DNA of 64,000 nucleotides, from NCBI GenBank assembly GCA_029215795.1, contig JARDYH010000001.1:227567654-227631653 (forward strand), written 5' to 3'. The notes under the pieces are model-generated. The model saw only the letters and a list, made by a program, of their open reading frames with translations. It did not search any database and was not told the DNA's origin. Position 1 is the first letter of the stretch, and every line of letters begins with the position of its first letter. Position numbers and translations under genes: made by a program. The DNA comes from Anniella stebbinsi (taxonomy: Eukaryota > Chordata > Lepidosauria > Squamata > Anniellidae). Below, piece after piece: positions 21,451 to 32,193 of this stretch.

Positions 21451-22029
21451 TCTACTTTGTAGAAAACCCATTTTTATCCTTGCCTAAGTGCTGAATCCAA
21501 TACTTTGATTCCACTTGTGCAGGATGCTGTACAAGCCATTATGCAAGCTGTTGCACAGCTCCTTACAACTTCATTAGACGAAGTAATGCTTGTGCTAGGT
21601 CTAATACTGGAACAACACCAACTCTTGTAATTTTTACACCAGCATAAAATTGGATATAACCCGTAATCACAGAGCGTACTTAATATTGCTACTTTCTTCT
21701 GGAAGTCTCTAGTGTCCTTAACAATGCGGTGTTAGGCAGAAATTCAAGAGGTGAAGCAGCTGCCAGCATGGTGACAAATAGAAAGCAAAATATTCATGTT
21801 TAATTTCTGCTTCTAGTTATTGCAATTGTTAAAGGCACAGAAGCTGTATCAGGAAACACGCACACACGCACACACACATGCACACACACGACAACCCTAA
21901 GCTAACCAGAAGAGGCTGTTTCAAACACTACTTGCAAATAAAAGGAGACGTAATTTCCTCTTCAAGTTTTAGGAAATTGTACACCTTAATGTTTATAGAA
22001 GACTGAGCTGATAATTCCCTCAATTTTTA

Positions 22030-22100
22030 CAGTGCAATCCTATGTATGTTTACTCAGAAGTAAGACCAATTGTGTTCAATGGGGTTTACTCCTCGGTAAG
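22030..22100. repeat. short 'ACTCAGAAGTAAG' interspersed repeat
   Basis: AGTGCAATCCTATGTATGTT, TACTCAGAAGTAAG, then CAATGGGGTTTACTCC. The two TTACTC-type halves face each other, so the unit is a loose palindrome. Confidence 0.6.
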
Positions 22101-22109
22101 AACTGTATA

Positions 22110-22690
22110 TAAAGCTTGCAGCCCTAGTCTGTCTTTAGGAAATAGCAAATGCTCTCCTGAAAAGGCCAGGTTGCTCCACAAACTAGGAAACGTGCTCCAA
22201 CCAGGTCTCTCCTGCACCCTCCTGGAAGGAATGCAGAATTCTTTCCCCATTTCCCCTCAAAAGCTCAGGATCCCCTTCCCTATGCCTTTAAATAGGCAAC
22301 AATACCTGCTTTTTTACAAACAGGAGAAATTTAACTTTGTAGCATTTTGCTATGACCTACTCAGTGGAATTACAGCAGCAAACTAATCCTTTAGGAGAGA
22401 TGGCTCTATCAATCTTTGGATTTTTCTAATGTGGAAGCTACTCAATTGCATCTCAGAAATCAGGGAGGTAATTACTCATGCAGACAGCACAAAATGAAAG
22501 GGGGGAAAATGCAAGTTCTGCTGAGTATCCCTTTTAGAACAAGCAGTGGAACAAGGAAAGCAGCCTCTATAATCAGTCAAATTCTTCCACTAATTTTTCA
22601 GGTGCTGAAGGCTATAGTAAGAATGCATGCTATGAAAGTTAAAGCAAAGAGAGGCTTTTGTGGAAGAGTCCACAAGACAGGATATTTCGT
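22110..22690. other. unique sequence
   Basis: No repeat or exon recognised. The 114-codon frame at 22042-22386 starts inside the short repeat and is unlikely to be real. Confidence 0.4.
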
Positions 22691-22694
22691 ATGA

Positions 22695-23175
22695 AGCGAG
22701 AATTTATTTATTTATTTATTACATTTGTATACCACCCCATAGCCGAAGCTCTCTGGGCGGTTTACATAGGATTAAAAACAATTAAAAACAATATACAAAA
22801 ATTAAAACAGCAAAAACATACAACATACACACAATCTGTACATTTAAAAACCACTTCAAAACTTCAAAAAGCTACAAAAACAAAACAAAACAAACCCAGG
22901 CTCCTCAGATATTGCCAAATGCCTGAGAGAAGAGGAAAGTCTTGACCTGGCGCCGAAAAGATAACATTGTTGGCGCCAGGCGGGCCTCGTCGGGGAGATC
23001 GTTCCACAATTGGGGAGCCACCACAGAGAAGGCCCTCTCTCTTGTTGCTGACCTCCGAGCTTCCCTCGGAGGAGGCACTCGGAGGAGGGCCTTAGATGTT
23101 GAACGTAGTGTTCGGGTAGGTTCATGTCGGGAAAGGCGTTCCATCAGGTATTGTGATCCCAAGCCGTTTTTCTGA
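22695..23175 (-). mobile_element. L2/CR1-clade LINE 3' end with intact C-terminal frame
   Basis: On the minus strand, 23162-22905 reads as one uninterrupted frame ending RAFSVVAPQLWNDLPDEARL and then an RRQVKTFLFSQAF block. This is the recognisable extreme C terminus of L2/CR1-type LINE ORF2. A 3' untranslated region follows with AAACCGCCCAGAGAGCTTCGG and a TAAATAAATAAAT tail at 22700-22725. The upstream reverse transcriptase is missing (5' truncation). Of the copies here this is the least damaged, implying recent insertion. Confidence 0.8.
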
Positions 23176-23860
23176 GCGATAACTTCATTGCTTCAAATAA
23201 GCACGAGGATAACCCCCCTGAAAAGCCATTTTATAGGCAACGTGTCATAAGAACTTTTAAATGACACATGGCAAGATACGGAGATTCATTCCAGAGTGTA
23301 GGTCCATCCTTCAGATTATTGATCTGAATGATGTTTGGGCTTGATACTTTAAATCCTCTATTGCGCTGCTTTTAAACCTCATGTTCAAATTAGTTGTCGT
23401 ACTTGCATACCTGCGGAACACAAGAGGAATGCACCAGCAGGAAAATGAAATTAGTTATTGTAGCTTGAGAATGATGTGGAGAAAAATCAGGTGTGCCACT
23501 CTTGATCTCTACCCATCTGGCCTGGGACAACTTGCCAGTGGGGACTGGCCAAGGCTTTGAATCTGATAAGTGGTCGTTAATACCATTTAAAGATGCTGTT
23601 TAAGACAATATAGTATCTTTTCATCATTTTGAGTGCTATTAGGGCACAATCCTGTGTATGTTTGGGCAGAAAAAAGTATTTTCCCCCTGTCTAAACATGC
23701 ATACAATTGTGCTGTTAATGTATTTATTCTTAGCTGCCATGAGAACCATTCCTAGCTGGCTGGCGTGAGAATATTTTCATTTTAAGATCAACAGATAGCA
23801 TTTGCAAAAGGTGTTCCTGTTAGGTTTTCTAGCCATGCGCCCCTCCCAAATACTGTGTCA
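23176..23860. other. unique sequence with a short palindromic repeat
   Basis: 23642-23715 (CACAATCCTGTGTATGTTTG ... CTAAACATGCATACAATTGT) is a loose inverted repeat that also occurs at 37840-37938. Otherwise nothing recognised. Confidence 0.45.
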
Positions 23861-23992
23861 GCCTTCCCCAGCCTGTTGCCCCTCGGGATGTGGTGGACTA
23901 CAACTTCCATCATCCCTGACCATTGGTCATGCTGATTGGGGATGATGTGAGTTGCAGTCCAACATATCTGGAGGGTCCCAGGCTGGGGAAGT
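23861..23992. repeat. palindromic interspersed repeat
   Basis: The arms GACTACAACTTCCATCATCC and GGGGATGATGTGAGTTGCAG, with outer CCTTCCCCAGCCTG / CAGGCTGGGGAAG, form a near-perfect palindrome. Non-coding. Confidence 0.7.
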
Positions 23993-23999
23993 CTGTTAT

Positions 24000-24815
24000 A
24001 AATTCTAAGGGACCCAAGCAGGCCAATTTCCCAACTCCACTTTTCCAATTTTGTTTCCCAACTTACACTCAAGATTCCAGATATGGGATGTTATATAATT
24101 TCCTTTATTTTGGGTGAATTTAGTAACAATATTTTTTTCCCTATATTTTCAGATACAACATGATGTTATAACACTGCTTAATATATGTGTTTAAGGTTTT
24201 TTAGATTGTTGGGAAGGTCTCTCTTTTTCAGGCTGATGCATATTTTCCTGCTGAAGAATACCTTTTGAGGTTGAAATATGTTTGGGATACTGATACTTTT
24301 TAATTTTTATATATCATCTTATATGATCTGATTTATCAATGTTATTTACTGTTCACTGATTACTGATAAATATTTATGTTTAGTCTGTATACTTTGTCAT
24401 TTATATTAAAAAAATCCTTGTGTATATAGATATAGTCCCCCCCCCCCCAATGTTTGTGTTCTTGTTTGTTCTTCTACTTACAGTAGACCCATTGAAATTA
24501 CTGGGACTTAAATAAGTATGTCTAAGTCTGGATCCAAGTCCAAGAGTTTTGGAGAAAGGTAGCAGGAAGCAGGAAAGTAAATGTCTCTTTTTGCTTCTCC
24601 AGTTTCTACTGAGGAAATAAGATTGGAGGAGATGAGAAGCAAAGATATGCACTGCTTCATCTTTATAAAAATTCTGGCAGTGCCCAGAAAGGTCACAGGA
24701 TGAACTCAGGGAAGAGGGATTCTCAGGTTTTCAGCTGATGTTGTGCACTCCTGGAACTTTTGGGAAAGTTGTGTATGCAGTGGAGGAAATAGGGGCTGCC
24801 TGAAGCTTCAACTCA
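24000..24815. other. AT-rich unique sequence
   Basis: Only a short recurrent repeat (24475-24526, GTAGACCCATTGAAATTACT) and a C-run near 24438 stand out. No gene. Confidence 0.4.
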
Positions 24816-24820
24816 GAGAT

Positions 24821-24940
24821 GGGGAACCTATGGTGCCCCTCCAGATGTTGTTGGGACTACAGCTCCCATCATCCGTGATCACTGGACATTCTGGTGGTGG
24901 TTGATGGGAGTTGGGGTCCAACAACATCTGGAGGGCTTGG
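24821..24940. repeat. palindromic interspersed repeat
   Basis: GTGCCCCTCCAGATGTTGTTG, GACTACAGCTCCCATCATCC and GATGGGAGTTGGGGTCCAAC, then ACATCTGGAGGGC: both arms of the family are present. Confidence 0.7.
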
Positions 24941-25109
24941 AGAAAAACATGGCCTTCCTACTTTCTATGATCTATGTCTACCCTTTGAAGGGAGAGATCC
25001 CGTTTCACTGGGTGGCCCCACCGACTGTGAGGATCTAGTGTACTGAAGTAGCATGTTTGAAGCTCAGCAAAAATATTTGGGTGGATGGTTGGCAGTAGAT
25101 GAAAGTCAT

Positions 25110-25200
25110 TTTATTTATTGGTTTTATTTCCATTTCACCTTTTGACCCAGAAGGATCCCCAAGGTGGCTTACAGTTAAACAGTAAAATGCAATTACATTG
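25110..25200 (-). mobile_element. LINE 3' tail fragment
   Basis: Antisense AAGGATCCCCAAGGTGGCTTAC preceded by TTTATTTATTGG marks the 3' end of an L2/CR1-type LINE; no coding part remains. Confidence 0.5.
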
Positions 25201-25454
25201 GGGCAGCTCCTACCCCTCTGACATACGCCATTGCTCTGGGGTAGCCGAGATATCCTGGGATGTTGTGGCTATTCCTATCGCCTTTCATTCTATCTCACTC
25301 CTGTGACTGCTGGCAATTTGTCCAAGAGCAGGAAGGGAGAAGCCAGATGCAGCTGCTAGAGTATAATGTTACAACATCACTCAGCCAATGTGAAGGCCCT
25401 TTAAATCCCATTGATTCCAATCAGAGTGAGTGATGTATATGCTTCATTGAAACC

Positions 25455-25585
25455 AATTGGACACCAACTCTACTATTCTATGATTCTATAGGTGGATTCT
25501 TGTATTGAGCAGGGCAGTTGGACTCGATGGCCTTATAGGTCCCTTCCAACTCTACTATTCCATGATTTTATGATTATCTCTGGCT
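25455..25585 (+). mobile_element. CR1 LINE 3' end
   Basis: GACTCGATGGCCTTATAGG, CCCTTCCAACTCTACTATTC and a CATGATTTTATGATT tail are the classic CR1 3' terminus. A second short run TTCTATGATTCTATAG precedes it at 25473-25490. Short, 5'-truncated. Confidence 0.75.
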
Positions 25586-25706
25586 GGGCTGTGGCCTTGT
25601 TTGCAAAAAGTTGTAATGGGTTTAGGTCAAAAGAAGGCTTCCTGAAACTGATATGGAAAACAACTCCTTCTTACTTCACAAAGGGAAGCAAGATTGATCA
25701 TTCTAT

Positions 25707-25998
25707 GGCTGTTATCACACATGTGGTTTTAAGCACACTCATGGCGGCTTTGATCCAGATCTTCAGAGAGGGATTCACATGACGTCGTCCCCCTCGCGCT
25801 GTTCTCGTGCCCTGAGTTCTCCATTTTTAGTTTCTGTTTTAATTTAACCCTGAACAAACAAAGTCCATTTCAGGCAAGTTCAGGAAAGTTCAGCAGGCTG
25901 AGCTGAGGTATCGGAGCAAAACTGACCATGTGTGATTCAAAAGGCTACACTCGCATAGGAAACGGACAGAAGCAAACCGGGTAGGTGTGATAAAGGCC
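25707..25998. mobile_element. Harbinger-like MITE (292 bp), sister of 15894-16196
   Basis: Termini GGCTGTTATCACAC and GGTGTGATAAAGGCC are inverted repeats, flanked by TAT on both sides (25704-25706 and 25999-26001). The interior is collinear with the copy at 15894-16196 in the same orientation, with a small extra AGGAAAGTTC. Confidence 0.8.
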
Positions 25999-26001
25999 TA
26001 T

Positions 26002-26480
26002 ATTGTTTTAAGTGATGCTAAATAAGCACAAAAGAAGAGAATGGTGTAGAATTATTTGTCCTAATAGCCATGAAAACATCAAAACCAGTAAGGTGAGATG
26101 AAGTTGGACATAGAGTTTAATTTACATGAAGCTACAATGGGGTGGAGTTGGGTGGGGGTGGGGGGGTAATACAAATTTTTACTAGGAATTTAACATAACT
26201 GAGTGCGAAATCCTCATATGTCTAATATTTCTCATGTGGGATGTTATGTGAGCCCAAATTCTAGAAAGGGGAAATTTCTGGTGTTACAACTATTTTTATT
26301 GTTCTCAACAGAGTAGATGTGTTAGTGCTGAATGTAAATTTTAGGATCATAAGACTTAAAGGGGTAAGTTAATGTTTGGGTGTGGGAGCCCATGCCCGCT
26401 GTTTTGCTGTTTGCATGGTGCTTCTAAACCCTAGAGGTTTCCCATTCAAGGCATTTGTAGACCAGCATTCACAGAATTGC
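26002..26480. other. unique sequence
   Basis: Nothing recognised apart from a G-run near 26157-26166. Confidence 0.4.
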
Positions 26481-26580
26481 AACCTAGACAAACAAAAGAA
26501 AGATTCATGTCACCTTAAAGACTAACAGATTTATTGTGGCATAAGCTTTCATGGGCTACAATCCACTTCATCAGATGCAT
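26480..26580 (-). repeat. sauropsid interspersed repeat, minus orientation
   Basis: CACCTTAAAGACTAACAGAT, TTATTGTGGCATAAGCTTTC and CAATCCACTTCATCAGATGC. The same family lies in opposite orientation at 27080-27205 on the other side of a LINE. Confidence 0.6.
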
Positions 26581-26589
26581 GAAGTGTTA

Positions 26590-27016
26590 TCAACATCTAA
26601 GGTCCTCTTCCGGGTGCCTACTCCGAGGGAAGCTCGGAGGATGGCAACCAGGAAGAGGGCCTTTTCTGTGGTGGCCCCCCAATTATGGAATGATCTTCCC
26701 GATGAAGCCCGCCTGGTGCCAACATTGCTATCTTTTCGGCACCAGGTCAAAACTTTTCTTTTCTCCCAGGCATTTAACAGCTTAAGTTGAGTTTGAGTCT
26801 TTGGCCTGGCTGAAAGTTTATAATTGTTTTAAATGTTCGTTGTTTTTAAGTTTTATGTTTTAAAATTTTGTGTTTTATGTTTTAAAAATTGGTATATTGA
26901 CTTTTAATGTTCAATCTTTTAATTTTTGTAAATCGCACAGTGAGCTTCGGCGATGGGGCGGTATATAAATGTAATAAATAACAACAACAACAATAACAAC
27001 AACAACAACAACAATA
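26590..27016 (+). mobile_element. L2/CR1-clade LINE 3' end with intact C-terminal frame
   Basis: The frame within 26551-26790 carries RAFSVVAPQLWNDLPDEARL and VKTFLFSQAF without interruption, nearly identical to the minus-strand copy at 22905-23162. The 3' region ends CGATGGGGCGGTATATAAAT followed by (AAC)n at 26981-27016. The ATG at 26551 belongs to the flanking repeat, so the real frame enters from the truncated 5' side at about 26590. Confidence 0.8.
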
Positions 27017-27079
27017 ATCTTAAATTGGCCAGGAGGCATTTATGCACGTTCAATGTAAAGAGAAGAAAACACACACGCA

Positions 27080-27205
27080 TGTTTGATCCATGAAAGCTTA
27101 TGCCATCCTGAATTAAGTTGCCACAAGATGCTTTGTTATTGTTGTAGTTGTTGTTGCAGCAGCAGCAGCTGGTTAATATGGTTACTCCTCTGGAAACCTA
27201 AGCAC
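27080..27205 (+). repeat. sauropsid interspersed repeat, plus orientation
   Basis: CCATGAAAGCTTATGCCATCC, AGTTGCCACAAGATGCTTTG, then TTAATATGGTTACTCCTCTGG; the same repeat family as 1348-1478. Confidence 0.55.
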
Positions 27206-27620
27206 TGGTGGATACTCTCCTGGTTTTGCCCATCACTTCCACATGATCTATACAAAGACAGTATATTGTAAAGTAATTGAGAAGTGCAAAATCAGAGTCT
27301 TGAACTATTTTATAGATATTGAATGCTTTACCAGTGATTTGTTTTTTGTTGTTTTTTTGGACATGCAGAAAATGCTTGCTGGGGGTGGGGAGAGGAATTT
27401 ATGTAGTCTCCCATGAAGTAAAATGGATGTGTTTATTTCTCTGCAACTACAGTTGCAGAAAGTTTGGGGCTATTTTCTCTCTCTGCTGTAAAGAAGCACC
27501 CTTGTGAAGAGGAGTATGATGTTTACTTCTAACGATGTGCTTCTGTTTACAGTGCTAAAGAAAAGAAGCCCCAGGGCTACATTCTCCCGCCATAGATGCC
27601 AAAACATTTGCTAACAATAG
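27206..27620. other. unique sequence
   Basis: No repeat or exon seen. Confidence 0.4.
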
Positions 27621-27624
27621 ACAT

Positions 27625-28066
27625 GGACTCTATTCAAATGACACATTAAGCCATGGTGGTTAAGCATTCTGAGCTAAACGGTATGGATTAGCATGTCATG
27701 TGAACCATGACTTAGCTAGTTGCGTGAACGATTCTTAATTATGGTCGCTACATAAACACAATTTACACAAACTGGCTGAATTCGGACAACATGATAGTCA
27801 ATAATGGGGTAATAATCTACTTTACAGTTGTTCATCTAGGGGGTACTCCCCACGCAACATGGTAATAAATAATCAACTGTGGTGTGGATTAGGATCAGCG
27901 CTGAGTTGACTATGGCAGCATTCAGACGACATGATAGTCAGTACAACTGATGATTGTCCCTCCCCCAGTTGCTTATTGTGTCGTCCGAATTCAGCCACTC
28001 ACTAACCATTTGCTGCAAAAAGGGTTAGCGGCCTAACCACGGCTTTGTATGTCATCTGAACAGGCC
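27625..28066. mobile_element. Harbinger-like MITE, outer layer of a nested pair
   Basis: The left end GGACTCTATTCAAATGACAC pairs with the right end GTCATCTGAACAGGCC as degenerate inverted termini, with CAT repeated at 27622-27624 and 28067-28069. AGCCATGGTGGTTAAG near the left mirrors CTAACCACGGCTTTG near the right. It is interrupted by the MITE at 27774-27996. Confidence 0.65.
27774..27996. mobile_element. Harbinger-like MITE (223 bp), inner layer
   Basis: Inverted termini GGCTGAATTCGGACAACA and TGTCGTCCGAATTCAGCC, with ACT directly repeated at 27771-27773 and 27997-27999. An internal second TIR-like motif, GCATTCAGACGACATGATAGTCAG, near 27922 suggests that the element arose by partial duplication. 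Confidence 0.8.
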
Positions 28067-28133
28067 CATGGTCTTCCCCTTCTCTCATACTTTTTTGTGT
28101 TTTGGTGGGGAGCACCACACAGAGAGAAAATAG

Positions 28134-29025
28134 TAGGGGTGTGCACTGGATCGGGTCCGATCCACGATCCGAATCCGATCCAGGGGAAATCGGATACAAT
28201 TATCTGATTTCCGATCTCACCGCTGGATCGGCCGATCCGATCCAGAAAGGTCCCGATCCAGATCGGGTGGCTCGGCGGATCGGCAGGTGCCCACTGTTGC
28301 CCACCGCTGCTTCCAATGGCGGGCGCCAGAGGGCCCCCGCCGATGGAAGTGGAAAACGGGGGCAGGGGGCTTACCTTCCGGGGAGGTAAGCAGGGGGAGC
28401 GGGGGGCGGGGGGCCTGTGCACCGCTTACCTTCAGGGGACGTCTGCTCCTGTCCGCCGCTGGCCGCTACTGTGAGCGGGCTTCGCGGCCTGCCCCTAGGT
28501 AGCGTGCCAGGTGATGTCACCACCTGGCGCACTACCTAGGGGCAGGCCGCGAAGCCCGCTTGCAGTAGCGGCCAGCGGTGGACGGGAGCGGACCTCTCCC
28601 GAAGGTAAGCAGGGGGGAGGTGGGGAGGGGGTCCCACGCGCACCACGGAAGGTAAGCAGGGGGAGGGGGAGGGGGCTTACCCCCCGGGGCCATCCACAGG
28701 GGTAAGGAGCATGAGGGAGGGGGCTTACCTGCCAGGGCTGTCCACAGTGGATGGCCCCGGGGGGAGGAGGGAGTTAGGCCCCCCTCACCCACCCGCTGCC
28801 ATTTTTTCCTCATAGACTTGCACTGGGGGAAAGCTTTCTTTCCCCCAATGCAAGTCTATGGGGGGGGGGGGAAATGGCGGCCGATCCAAAAACTGGATGT
28901 CCAATTTTTGGATCGGGATCGGACCTGATCTGGTCCAGGGTTCTCCAATTTTGTCCGATCCGGGACAAAATTGGAGGTCCCAATCCGGGTCCCGATCTGA
29001 TCTGGGGGGTCCGTGCACACCCCTA
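28134..29025. mobile_element. GC-rich hAT-like element, inverted relative of 17866-19664
   Basis: It starts TAGGGGTGTGCACTGGATCG and ends GGTCCGTGCACACCCCTA. Its left arm is the reverse complement of the right arm of 17866-19664, and vice versa, so the two lie in opposite orientation. It has a single central palindrome (TAGCGTGCCAGGTGATG / CACCTGGCGCACTACC, about 28440-28590). Flanks share only AATAG, not a clean 8-bp duplication. Confidence 0.7.
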
Positions 29026-29029
29026 AATA

Positions 29030-30255
29030 GCAGGGAATTGCATTTGCATGACTGTCCTAAGTCTTACTGGTGATTCTTCCATAATCCCTTTTCAATAGGT
29101 CTGCGTCTTAGTTTTTCAGCCTAGAACTTCGCAGCCCCAGAGTGTAAAAATTTGGCATGCAGCATTTTTCAGCAGGCTTACCTAGTGTATGGGATAATTT
29201 GAAACTTAATTATTCAGTACTTGAAAAGCGCTCTCAGATCTCCTGACGAAAAATACCACAGAGGAGTGCAAAGTGTTATTTTTATGGCACTTTTTGCAGG
29301 GAAAGAGGCTTGATCTGATCACATTAAAATCCTGGTGGGATTGTTAGACTTTAATATTATCTACTGAGCAGCAATAGTGGGATGTCTCCTAGTTCACAGA
29401 GCTCCTAGTTCATAGAGAAGTAGCTTCCCCTTGAAATTATTCATATTCACATCTTACCCTTGATAAAAAAAAAATCCTCTTAAAAGAGGCATTTTGCCAC
29501 AGAGGTTAAGGGTTTTCATTGAAATTGCCACTTGCATTTGATTTTCATCTTCTCGTAACAGCCTTGAAAATGTTCAGGATGAAAAAAAGTCCTGTCTGAG
29601 GCATGGTTGAGATTGACTATTTTATTTTAAATATGCTACAAGAGAATTAAGCAAAGCACGTGCCAAACCAGATGACAGCCTCTCTTTGTCGATTGTATTG
29701 TCTACAGGGAGTTGAACTCTCTGCAGGAGTAACATCTACATTTTAGCAAACAAGCTTTTCTTTATTACAGACAATCTAAACAAATGCTTATCATTTTGCA
29801 GAGACCAGATTAATAAACAAGAGATCAATGCTTAAAACCTAATGCTCTTTTAAGAAAAATCACCTGTTTAATGCTCTTGTATTTAACACATATGTGCTTC
29901 AATATATTTGATTGGGACATTAATAAAACCTTATTGCTTATATTATCATCCTCTTGTATAAAACAATTAAGAGGCAACCGGAAGCCAGGGACAATTAATC
30001 ATTGGTACAAAAAACAAAACAAAAACAAAACAAAAACCCACAACAAATTTAAGAGGTTTTGAAGATGGTGGGAGCATCAAGTTGCAGCGATTGAGCTAAA
30101 TAACCTGAGAGAGAGAGAACTCTTAGCCAGTAGAATGTTCAGTGGGTCACAGTTGGAGCCTGTCCCCAATGGCTATTTTATGGGGCAAGAGGAGATTGAA
30201 TCATTCATTAAGGCTCCATTGCTTTGAAACAATGGGTGCTTTAGTGCAGGGCTGT
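29030..30255. other. TE-free unique block, possible conserved non-coding DNA
   Basis: No repeat family recognised over about 1.2 kb. The part at 29520-29960 has GCACGTGCC (E-box), CCAGATGACAGCC (TGACAG), TCGATTGTATTGTC (SOX-like) and GATTAATAAAC (homeodomain-like) in moderately AT-rich sequence. This fits a vertebrate enhancer-type element but is only suggestive. Confidence 0.3.
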
Positions 30256-30261
30256 GCAGAA

Positions 30262-30360
30262 AATAGATCTCAGATGATTTGGACTTCAACTCTCCGCATT
30301 CCTATCCATTGACTATGCTGGCAGGAGCTTCTGGGAAATGAAGTCCCAAACATCTCACTA
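30262..30360. repeat. palindromic interspersed repeat, diverged
   Basis: GATTTGGACTTCAACTCTCC and GGGAAATGAAGTCCCAAACATCT are the two arms; central part degraded. Confidence 0.5.
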
Positions 30361-30596
30361 TCTACCTTCTGGGTGAGTGGGCAGGACTGGTGCTTAAGCA
30401 ATGGAAGCATGGAGAGGTGGTTGAGGTGTAACCATTGGTCTTAAAAGATTATCATTTGTTAGTATTTCCTCTTGCTTTATTTGCCAACAAATCCGGTTTT
30501 GTTTGATTTTGCATCTGCTGGTTTCACCATCATTTCATTGGGCGTATTCTTAGTACATCCTAGTATACCAATGGTTGATCTTTCAACTCTCTTTTT

Positions 30597-30597
30597 A

Positions 30598-30640
<43 letters not shown>

Positions 30641-30641
30641 T
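30597..30641. repeat. (AAT)n microsatellite
   Basis: About 15 uninterrupted AAT units. Confidence 0.9.
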
Positions 30642-30644
30642 CCT

Positions 30645-31620
30645 TTAAAACAATATGAGGGCTACTCTCGATCTCACGCTGATGTCCCCCCAGTTGCCTT
30701 TTTTCCAGGCTGAAAAGTCTTACTTATGACAGTCTCTCCTCCCCCCTTTCATGCCCTTTCGTGAACGTTCAATCCATTTTATGTTACATTTATGTCCATT
30801 CCACATCCTTCCTTTTCTTAGACCTCAATCTCTGTACAAAGACCTTAATCTCTGATGTGGAACTTTGTCAAATGCTCCTTGAATGCAGGCTAGGCACTGC
30901 TCAGGGACAAAGTCAGCATCCTTGTTCTGAAAGCAAAGGTGCAAGTTGGGCAAGAAATAAGTGCAAAACAGCTATTTGTTTTTAAACAGCAACAACGCAA
31001 CCCATCATGCACAAACTATTCCTATGCTGCAAATTACCAATTCACCGCTGACGTTTTCTTTCTTGCAATGAGAATTTTGTTTCTTTTTTTTTTTAAAAAA
31101 AAATCCAATCCAATCCAAAGGACAGGATTTGTTTCAAAATCACACAATGATTTGTTTTTTATTTACCTGTTTTAAAAAATAAAAAAGGATTCGAGCGAGT
31201 GAGAGAGTGCTTTGAATAATTTTTCCTTTTCTGCATGTACAACTTGACTCTGTTTATGTTTCACAATAACAAAAATACAGAGACTTGTTTAATGTCTGTC
31301 TGTGCAACTGACAGTAAAACAACCTTTTTATACTGGCTCTCCATCTCAGCCAGAATTTGCTTATTTGTCCTCAGACCAACTTCACTCCTTCCTGCCTTGC
31401 CCTGCCCTCTGGTCATATTTTGATGGATTGAATCTCTACATTTCTCTTGGTTGTATTTTGAGTATTTTGAGGCTTGAAATATCTCATGGCCACACCATTC
31501 TGAATAAGAAGTGACTTGGTAGGTCCTTTGAAAACACCTGTGCAGGAAGAGTAAATAAAAATAAAACATTTATGCTTTTATAAGAGCAAGTCTGTGCTAA
31601 GGTGAGTGGTGTAACAGTCT
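30645..31620. other. unique sequence
   Basis: No gene or transposon recognised; T- and A-runs at 31080-31105. The 102-codon minus frame at 31261-31569 has no domain. Confidence 0.4.
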
Positions 31621-31621
31621 C

Positions 31622-31708
31622 ATAGTGCAACCCTATACATGTCTACTCAGAAGTGAGTCCTGTTGATTTTATTGGGGCTTACTCCTGAGTAAGTTGAATT
31701 GTAGCCCA
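31622..31708. repeat. short 'ACTCAGAAGTAAG' interspersed repeat
   Basis: GTGCAACCCTATACATGTCT, ACTCAGAAGTGAGTCC and GGGGCTTACTCCTGAGTAAG; both halves present. Confidence 0.6.
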
Positions 31709-31805
31709 AAAAGCATGGTAACACACCTATCAGAGTTAGCTTGTCTCAAACAGCCATTTGGGATCCGCTACTTCATTGTATTCTTGTGAGAGTGTTATTG
31801 CAACC

Positions 31806-32193
31806 AGTAAGTGTGTTCAGATGTGGGTGAATTTATCATTGCAGGAACAATTGTAGGCAAGAATTAGGCCCTCCCCTCCCTTCCTCTCCAGTGCTGTCAT
31901 GAGGAAGAGATTCCATATTTTTGACTAACCATGGTTTTGTGTTATGTAACTAATCCTAACTATGGTTTATTGAAACAAACCAGCTCCATCAACCAAGGTT
32001 GGAAGTTGACTCACTTCAGTGTTAAGTCTAACCACAGTTTCTCTGGATTCAGATATAATGCTCAACTGGAGTAAGTTAAAAATGGAAGCCAAAGCTTCCA
32101 AACACATAACTGTACTGTGTGTGTGTGTGCAAGCCAAAGGCTTGCCTAGGTTCATTTCCATAATGATAAACCGTAGTGTCTGAATGCAACCAG
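31806..32193. mobile_element. possible Harbinger-like MITE
   Basis: The left AGTAAGTGTGTTCAGATG and, on the opposite strand of the right end, GGTTGCATTCAGACAC resemble the termini of the outer element at 27625. The interior has ACTAACCATGGTTTTG and CTAACCACAGTTTC. Boundaries are uncertain; an 8-bp GCAACCAG occurs at both sides (31800 and 32186) and would instead suggest hAT. Confidence 0.35.

Larger units (their letters stand above)
20600..22025. other. mostly unique sequence
   Basis: AT-rich DNA with no gene. It contains the right arm of the inverted repeat (21163-21240), a short recurrent repeat at 21391-21450 and a (CA)n tract at about 21858-21890. The frame 20805-21107 has no domain. Confidence 0.4.

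Noticed and set aside
31800..32193. hAT insertion with GCAACCAG duplication
   Set aside because: The putative termini are Harbinger-like and the right GCAACC overlaps the expected terminus, so the 8-bp match may be coincidental.
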